Assembly (NCBI RefSeq): GCF_021107415.1
Contig: NZ_JAIOSW010000390.1
Location: 1 to 20,051 of the forward strand
Reading direction: 5' to 3'
DNA from: Desulfobacula sp.
GTDB lineage: Bacteria > Desulfobacterota > Desulfobacteria > Desulfobacterales > Desulfobacteraceae
DNA: 20,051 nucleotides
Shown one piece after another: positions 7,589 through 15,600 of the stretch. Numbering within the stretch: the first letter of the stretch is position 1; each line of letters begins with the position of its first letter. Below the pieces are notes generated by a model. That model searched no databases, was not told the origin of the DNA, and saw nothing but the letters and a program-made list of their open reading frames with translations. The translations under genes and the position numbers were made by a program.

Positions 7589-8599
7589 ATGACTGAAGAA
7601 AAAATACTATTAGACCATGGTTCCGGGGGAAAAGTCTCCCATTCAATGTTTTCCGATATGATTCTGCCCTTGTTTGAAAATCCTGAATTATCAAAGCAGG
7701 ATGACGGGGCAACCCTGGATATTAAAGGCACAAAGCTTGCTTTTTCAACAGATTCTTATGTGGTTGATCCCATTTTCTTTCCCGGCGGGAATATTGGTGA
7801 TTTGGCTGTAAACGGGACAATCAATGATATCTCCATGTGCGGTGCCATGCCTGAATTTATCAGCGTGGGCCTGATCTTAGAAGAAGGACTGCCCATAAAA
7901 GATTTCAAGATCATCCTTGAAACCATGGCGGCTGCTGCTAAAAAGGCTGGAGTCAAGATTGTAACCGGTGATACCAAGGTTGTTCCCAGGGGAAAGGCCG
8001 ACAAGATATTTATCAATACATCCGGTATCGGTATCATTCCTCCTGATGTCAACGTGTCAGGAAGTAATGCAGAACCCGGAGATAAAATCATTATCAGTGG
8101 TACGATTGCAGATCACGGTATTACAGTCTTAAGCACAAGGGAAGGTCTGAAGTTTGATTCTGATATTAAAACCGATTCAGCCCCGTTAAACAAGATGGTG
8201 CAGTCCATTATCCAGTCTGACTGTGATATCCATGTGCTGAGGGATCCCACAAGGGGCGGGCTTGGAACCACCTTAAACGAAATTGCTTCACAATCCCAGG
8301 TGGGCATTAAAATAGATGAGCAGTCCCTGCCCATCAGGGGACCTGTCCAGGGAATCTGTGAGCTTTTAGGGTTTGATCCCTTATATATTGCCAATGAAGG
8401 CAAATTGATTACCTTTGTGCCGCAAAAGGATGCCCAAAAAGTACTTGAGATTATTCAACAGGATGAATTTGGTAAAGATGCCGTGATGATTGGTGAAGTG
8501 ATAGAAAAAGATCCCGGCAAGGTCTTTCTGCAAACCGCCATTGGCGGGTTGAGAATTATTGATATGCTGACAGGTGAACAGCTTCCAAGAATCTGTTAA
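7589..8599 (+). CDS. hypE: Hydrogenase maturation protein HypE (thiocarbamate dehydratase)
   Basis: HypE (336 residues) is an AIR-synthase/PurM-fold enzyme. It uses ATP to dehydrate the carbamoyl group on its C-terminal cysteine to thiocyanate, then passes cyanide to HypC-HypD. Visible landmarks are the N-terminal LLDHGSGGK, the STDSYVVDPIFFPGG and GNIGDLAVNGTINDI stretches, TGDTKVV, and RDPTRGGLGTTLNEIA. The C-terminus LPRIC ends with the essential Cys336. AGGAAG precedes the ATG. It is the last maturation gene of the operon; the fic gene starts 16 bases after its stop. Confidence 0.96.
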   Translation: MTEEKILLDHGSGGKVSHSMFSDMILPLFENPELSKQDDGATLDIKGTKLAFSTDSYVVDPIFFPGGNIGDLAVNGTINDISMCGAMPEFISVGLILEEGLPIKDFKIILETMAAAAKKAGVKIVTGDTKVVPRGKADKIFINTSGIGIIPPDVNVSGSNAEPGDKIIISGTIADHGITVLSTREGLKFDSDIKTDSAPLNKMVQSIIQSDCDIHVLRDPTRGGLGTTLNEIASQSQVGIKIDEQSLPIRGPVQGICELLGFDPLYIANEGKLITFVPQKDAQKVLEIIQQDEFGKDAVMIGEVIEKDPGKVFLQTAIGGLRIIDMLTGEQLPRIC

Positions 8600-8615
8600 A
8601 CAGAGGGAATTAACA

Positions 8616-9419
8616 ATGCTGAATTTTCTCCATGGTCTCGATAATGACCTTCGCAAAGCACTTTTGATCCAGCTGCGTAACCTGTGGACTCACACATCCA
8701 CGGCCATTGAAGGAAATACGCTGACCCTTGGTGAGACAGCCTTTGTGCTGGAAGAGGGATTGACAATATCCGGAAAACCTTTAAAAGACCATGAAGAGGT
8801 GGTGGGGCATGCCAGGGCTATTGACCTGGTCTATGATCTAATACAAAACGAAACGGCTTTTACAAAAAAGGAATTGTTTTCTCTTCACAAGGCAGTGCAG
8901 ACTAAAGAAATTGTAGATGTGTATAAGCCCATTGGTGGATGGAAAAAGGAACCAAATTCCACTGTTGCTGTTGTTGATGATAAGCAGGTCGTTTTCGAAT
9001 ATGCTCCTCCTGATGATGTTTCTTTTCTGATGGAAAGTTGGTTTGATTTGTATCGTGAGATTGATCAGTCTTTGAAATCTAATGACAGGAAACAGGCACT
9101 GATGGCATATGTGCAATTGCATGTTGCCTTTGTTCGCATTCATCCCTTTTTTGACGGGAATGGCCGCTTGGCCAGACTGATTGCCAATATCCCGGTTCTT
9201 AAGTCAGGGCTGCCACCTATTATTATTCCCCGACAACAGCGCAAACAGTATATTGATGCCTTGTCTGCCTATCATTTTTCTGCAGGGCAGATAAAGACGG
9301 GAGAATCATTGCTTCCGAATCAGTATGCGTTGAAGCTCTTTATTATATTCTGTGAACAGGCTTGGAGGGAAACTCTTGCCCTGGTAGAAGAGATCAGACA
9401 AACGCAGCGGAGCCGGTAG
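8616..9419 (+). CDS. Fic-family protein (probable AMP-transferase) at the end of the hyp operon
   Basis: The protein has 267 residues from the ATG at 8616, which has a strong site (GAGGG) 7 bases upstream. An upstream ATG at 8574 lies within hypE and lacks such a site. The catalytic Fic motif HPFFDGNGRLAR (residues 176-187) matches HxFx(D/E)GNGRxxR, with catalytic His176. Near the N-terminus, STAIEGN (28-34) fits the inhibitory helix motif (S/T)xxxE(G/N), with Glu32 expected to block the active site. This is the layout of self-inhibited (class II) Fic enzymes. Family members usually transfer AMP from ATP to hydroxyl side chains. The 16-base gap after hypE implies co-transcription with hypCFDE. 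The target is unknown; a role in hydrogenase maturation is speculation. No separate antitoxin is evident. Confidence 0.88.
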   Translation: MLNFLHGLDNDLRKALLIQLRNLWTHTSTAIEGNTLTLGETAFVLEEGLTISGKPLKDHEEVVGHARAIDLVYDLIQNETAFTKKELFSLHKAVQTKEIVDVYKPIGGWKKEPNSTVAVVDDKQVVFEYAPPDDVSFLMESWFDLYREIDQSLKSNDRKQALMAYVQLHVAFVRIHPFFDGNGRLARLIANIPVLKSGLPPIIIPRQQRKQYIDALSAYHFSAGQIKTGESLLPNQYALKLFIIFCEQAWRETLALVEEIRQTQRSR

Positions 9420-9647
9420 AAATAGTGGGAAAAAGCCCAACAATGAGTAAATACGCCGAAGATTACGGTGGACCCCAAAGCCTGAACAGGTTCAATGCTG
9501 AAATAAGATTTAATTTTTTTTTAAAAAAATAAAAATCGAAAAAACTGCAACGTCTGGCCTTATTTTTTTATGCGCCCGGAGGCTAACCTATAATTGAGCT
9601 ACTATAGTATTAAATTACATCCACAAACAGGGTATAAAAATAATCCT

Positions 9648-9682
9648 TGCCACGGGAAAATTAAGGTGGCACTTTATTTTTT
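9648..9682. terminator. Bidirectional terminator between the hyp-fic operon and the giant gene
   Basis: TGCCAC (9648-9653) and GTGGCA (9666-9671) form a perfect 6-bp stem with a 12-base loop. On the plus strand it is followed by CTTTATTTTTTT, closing the hyp-fic operon. On the minus strand the stem starts 2 bases after the giant gene's stop codon and is followed by AGGATTATTTTTAT. The 228 bases between the fic stop and this hairpin show nothing convincing beyond a T9/A7 palindrome at 9513-9530. Confidence 0.6.
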
Positions 9683-12600
9683 TCCAAACTCAGCTGCAAA
9701 TTCTTGAATTGTTATTGTATTTGTTCCAGCTACAAGCTGTCCTGCAAAATCAGCGAGGTCATTTCCATCAACATCACCATCTGGTTCAAAGTCTGCAATG
9801 AGTTCAACAATTTTTATGAAACCATTTTTCGTTTCAATGTTTGTGTATTCTTCTCCATTCTTAATAGTCAATTTTACATTATATTCTCCAATAGAATCAT
9901 AGATGTGATGAGGAGAAAATTCATTACTCGCCTGCCCATCACCAAAATCCCATTCACATTCATAAAAAGATCCAGCTGAATGATTTGTAAATTGTACCGT
10001 TAAAGGAGCTTTGCCAACAACTTTGTCAGAGTTAAACTCAGCGTCCATATATGGGTTCGTTACTGAAACCCATATTATCATTGGGTTTTTACCAGGAATC
10101 TTAACTGTTACAAATGTATTCCCAGGTGAAACTGCTTTGCATAAACCCATAGGATCAATTGTTAAAATGCTTTTATTACTACATTCAAATGTAATATTTT
10201 CAGCTTCTGGGTTTAAAATTCTATTGGTACTGTCTGAATACAATCCCTTTAGCTGAATGGTTAATTCTTCATTTGTTTCCAAGCTCAATGTTTGCGGATT
10301 AATTAAAATACTATTCAAAACAGCTTGATTGTTGATATTCAAAGTTATTGAGGAACCATAAATTTCTCCATCAGTTCCCTCTCCGAGTGCTGTTATGATG
10401 AAACCACCATAAGCATTTTGGGGAACATTTATAGTGGTAATATATGGAGAAGTGAAAAATTCAATTGGATTCGATCCAGGTGCTGTTAACAAAAGGTCGG
10501 ATAAAATCAGTCCGCCTATTGTCTGTATCTCAATATTTAAAACAGCACCAGGTAATACCGAAGATCCATCAATGGGTTTTATAAAAATTATACCTTCACC
10601 ATTCTCAGGCGGCGTGTCTTCTTTTGAAATTAAACCTTTTGTTAAAACTTCTTGAGGACTAAATAGACCTAAATTTACTATATTTGCACTTGCTTGAAAA
10701 CCCTCTGCAAATGACGCATCTTCAACACTGAAATTTAACAGATTAAATAAAGTTGTATTAACATCGTTATTAAAACAAGCCATATGCCAATGATCAAATT
10801 CTGTTGTGTTTTGAACATCCAATCCTCCAGTCTGGCTCTCAAATCCAACGACATAATCCATGTTGCTTCCAAAATCAAAAACATCAAACCAGTTTTCACA
10901 ACCAAAGTCAGGATTTATTTTTTTTAATATTTTTTCAGATGTTTTTAAGATACTGGCGACAGCTTTAGTATGTGGATCTGGAATGAGAGTTCCAATGGAA
11001 AGCAAAACACATGAAGTGTCGATATATTTATTCCCAACCATGGCATGAGTTGGGACATTTACTGCGTTTAAAAACTCTGCGCACCCATAAGATGTCAGAT
11101 TTTCAATTGCTCCATATGTTATAGGATGATTGTGTTCAATTGCAATACTTGCTAAATAATCTTTTGCATTCAACCCTATTCCCCATATATAAAAATCTGC
11201 ATTATCAATTACATACTGTCCAATATCTGCAACAAAAGATCCTGCGTGAGGAGTATCCAAGGTAATCAATTTATGGACATAACCTTTATCATAGGTAAAT
11301 TTATTATTGCTGAATTTATCAATTATCCAACGTCCCCAAATACCTCCCATACTGTGACCCATATAATCAACCTTTGTCACAGTTATCCCTTTTTTTCTTA
11401 AAAAATTGAGATAATTTTTAACATTTTCTTTGGTGCATCTCCCTGCAAGGGAAAAGCTGTCAGCATTAAATTTTGTACAATCATTTAGCAGGATATAATC
11501 ATTTATATTTTCCCCGGAATTGTCAAATCGATCCCAAAGGTTTGTATCAAAGGCGGCATTTTTAATCGCATATGGATTTGACCAAAGACCATGGGATAGG
11601 ACAATTGGTGGCCTTCGAAGCGTTAAATCAATACTGCCAGACCCACCAGGATAAACAACGTCTAAAATGATTGGTCTTGTTAAACTGTTTTGATAGCCAG
11701 GAATTGTAAAATCTTCTGGAGCTTTATAAACAACAATCGCAATGTATTCATCACCATAGAGTGCCAACGGTACTGTAACCGATGATTGATACGTATCTTG
11801 CATATGATTTTCGATCGTTGATAAGGAACCATTTTTAAAATTATTTTCAACTTCAGAAACAGTTACATTACCTGGAATATCTGATTTGATTCTGATTATT
11901 AGTTTACTTATACCATCAGCAGCAATAATAGTTGATTCAACACCACCCTCAATAAGGTTTTCAGGATTTTGGCTCGGGAAGAAATTTTCATAGATTGAAT
12001 CAGTTGCCTGGGGATTAATAGTAACGATTTGCGCATTTACATCAATTCTAATATGAAATGTATCGGAAAAGAACCAAACTGTACCATTCTCAGCACTTAT
12101 TCCAATGCGATAGTCTCCTCCGTCATCTAAATAATCAGGTGGTATGAAAGGGTGCTCGCCATCAATAAAATCAGCTGCTGCTGCGAGTTGTAAAATATTT
12201 GTATTACCTTTATATAAATCTATTTGCATTGGAGTTGTAATATTTGTACCATTCCATGTAATAAAATATTCTTTATTTTTGTTTAAAACTTCACCCCCTC
12301 TTGGATAAGTGAGATTAAGCTTGGGTGTTTGCTCAGGCTGTTTTATGTATAAATTGTGAATTTCTGTTGCGGATAGGGCACGATTATAGATTCGGACATC
12401 ATCAATTACCCCCTCAAAGGAGCGATACCCTGAATCAGTACGTGATCCTATTCTAAGAATCCTTGGAAGTGTATCTACAATATCTGGATGATTACTGACA
12501 CAAGATCCTATAATTTCAACACCATCAATAAAAAGTTTTAGATTAGAACATTGACCACTACCAGTTAATTGACCAACTATGAAATGCCATTCTCCATCAT

Positions 12601-15600
12601 CAAAAGCATCATTTGTATATCTGACATTAAAATCACTATATCTTTTGTGGTTGATAATTCCCATATTCTCCTGCCAGTCAGAGGTTAGTAAGAGTTCATC
12701 CTCAACATAATCATGAGATAATGAAATAATTGCACCGGTAGAAGTGGTTTGTATCCATGCGCAAACTGTTGTGGTTGTATCAAAACCCCAAATTTTTGAA
12801 TCCGTTTTTATAAAATCATCGATCCCATCAAAGCTATAAGCGCTATTCACATTACCAAACCGATCTGTTGTTAAAGTCACACTGCCATTTTCGAATCCAT
12901 GATTTCCATTACCACTCTCATCATTTGCACTACCGTTGAAAGGATAATAGGCGACAAGGCTGTTATCATAGTTATCACAGGCATCCCCAATGCCATCACC
13001 ATCTGCATCGGCTTGATCTGAGTTTGATATCATAGGACAATTATCCACACCATCATCAAAACCATCTCCATCGTCATCAGTGTCTGAATTGTCTCCGGTA
13101 CCATCCTGATCTGTGTCTAACCATTCAGTCTGATCTAATGGGAATGCATCTATAATATCAACGTATCCATCATTGTCATCGTCGGTGTCTGCATTGTTGC
13201 CCATGCCATCGGTGTCTGTATCGAGCCATTCATTGGGGTCGTTAGGGAAAGCGTCAGAATGGTCATAATAGCCATCGCCATCAGTATCAAAAAAATTATT
13301 AGTTATTGAATATGCAAGATCATCAATAGAATACCCATCATCATTCCATTGGTCTGGTCCATGAATAAAGCTTACATAGCTTATTTGACTGGTATTAAAG
13401 GAGATATAATCTTTATTTTCCAAACCATAACCACTACCTGGATTCTCTATATTGATTGTTTCTAAAAGGTTGTTTTCTTTGTCAAAGGCTTTTATCTGTA
13501 CACTCCATTCACCAACACCAAGTAACCAGGTCGAAACATCATCTGCTGGAATAGGAAAGTATATTTGTAGAGTACTTTGCACTCCATTAGGTGCACTTGG
13601 ACGTAATATATTTGGGACAGATATTGCTTGGGCGTGGGTATCTTCATGAGTTATTTCCAATAAGCCATTTGATGAAAAAATAGCACCCAAGGGTTGGTAT
13701 TGATCAGTAAGAGATGATCCTTCAGATAAATCATCGAAATTAATAAGATAATGTGTCGTTTCGGTATTTTCATTATATAGAGTACTTATCTCAGTTTGAG
13801 AAAGGACTCTATTGTAAATACGGATATCGTCGAGCGAACCTTTGAAATAAGAATTCCTCTCCGCATGTTCAATAATACCTCCGTATTGTCCGAGTAATAA
13901 ATTATTATTCTCCATGATGGGGTGTTCAATATATGATTTTTCACTTTTAAGCACGGTGTTGATATAAGTTTTTATCAACATACCATCTGTATCACATAAA
14001 GCTACAACATGGACCCATTGTCCCTGTAGATATCCTATATCAAATCGATTGCTGGCTTCTGGGTTACATTTTGGCCCACTTTGAACAAGTCCCTCTAAGA
14101 AGCCATAATCTTCGTCATTTGTATTTATAAGAAAACAATATCCATTGTTATCACATGAGGTTTTATTATGTCCAAAAGATGGACCCCAAATCCTATGAGG
14201 TTGCCAATTAAAATTCATCCAAAAGGATAGGGTATAACTATCTCCAGTATTTATATTGCCTGAATTTGCTGCAACATAATCATCAATACCATCAAAACTA
14301 TACGCACTCTCTGGGTTCCCGAATCTATCTATAGTTAAAGAAACCCCGCCATTAACAGTTCCATCATTCCCATTCCCACTTTCATCATCAGCATTGCCAT
14401 TAAACGGATAGTGCGCCACAAGTCCATCATTCAAGTTAACTTCACAGACATCACCGATACCATCGTTGTCTGTGTCAGCCTGATCTGGGTTGGCATAATC
14501 CTGGCAGTTATCGTCACAATTTTGTGTTTGACCACCAATACATGGATTATCCCCTTCTACACCACTTTGATCTCCATCATTAGGAATTCCGTCGAAATCA
14601 GTATCCCAGTCATCTTCATTGTATAATGCCTTGATTTCATCTTCGGTGAGGGCGCGGTTGTAAATGCGCGCGTCATCAAGTATTCCACTAAAATGCGAGT
14701 TTAGATGATTTGGATGACCGCCAATTAATAAGTTACCAGAATTATCAATTGAATTTTGTTGATCGGTGGGATCAAAAACATAAACAAGATTCCCATTTAC
14801 ATAAAATTTACCCCCGTTTATTTGATTTCTGTCAATTGAAACAAAAATATTTATCCATATGTCATCACTATCAATTGAAAAATTTGAATCATAATTCGTG
14901 TACGATACACCATCCCCTAATTGAAACCCTAAATAGTTCGATGTATGGTAAAATACGTACCCTAATTCAGGCAAACTACGTTTACCAAGAATTCTTGTTG
15001 GAGCCGCATTTACAATGCTACTACCTTTTACCCATAAACCAATAGAAAAATCTCCTTCACCAAAATTTAAGATTGAATTATGAAGCACTTCAATTTTATC
15101 ATCTACTCCATCAAAGGAATAAGCACTATTAGTATTTCCAAACCGATCTATTGTTAATGCTACCCCACCTTGCTCCGTTCCATGGTTTCCATTCCCGCTT
15201 TCATCATTGGCATTACCATTAAAGGGGTAATAGGCAACAAGTCCATCATACAAATGGTTTGAAATTTCTATGTACTGTGGCTGCTCTCCTATAGTTATTT
15301 CTGATTGATTTTCTAAGTTTTCGTTTATAACATTTCCAAGCATATCATAGAGAATTGCATCATTGTGATCCAAAGCAACGGTATGTGATATTGTTTCACT
15401 GGAATAGTCTGGGTTTATTCCTGTTTGATCAAATTCAGTATACCAAATAACTTGTGTTTTTTTTCGGTCATTCCCATAAAAAATTTTATAGATACCATTA
15501 TTTTGCTCAGCTTCTGAATTGGTCCCCTCAAAAGTTAATCCTTCAGTTTTTTCATAGAAAATATCCATGGCTTTTATCGATAGCTTTGGAGTAATTATTT

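Noticed and set aside
8574..8615. Upstream ATG for the fic gene inside hypE
   Set aside because: It has no ribosome binding site, whereas GAGGG is well placed before 8616, where Fic-like sequence begins.
9513..9530. T9/A7 palindrome as the operon terminator
   Set aside because: It has no GC-containing stem. The hairpin at 9648-9671 with a T-rich tail is a better candidate.
9443..9532. 29-codon plus-strand ORF (MSKYAEDYGG...)
   Set aside because: It has a weak ribosome binding site, ends in homopolymer-encoded residues and resembles no family I know.
12960..13290. Asp-rich repeats (GATGGTGATGG-like on the minus strand) as a DNA-level satellite or CRISPR
   Set aside because: They encode TSP3 calcium-binding repeats in frame, with irregular spacing and no conserved repeat/spacer pattern.
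14710..15045. 111-codon plus-strand ORF inside the giant gene
   Set aside because: It is antisense to the first LamG domain, with low-complexity composition and no family features.
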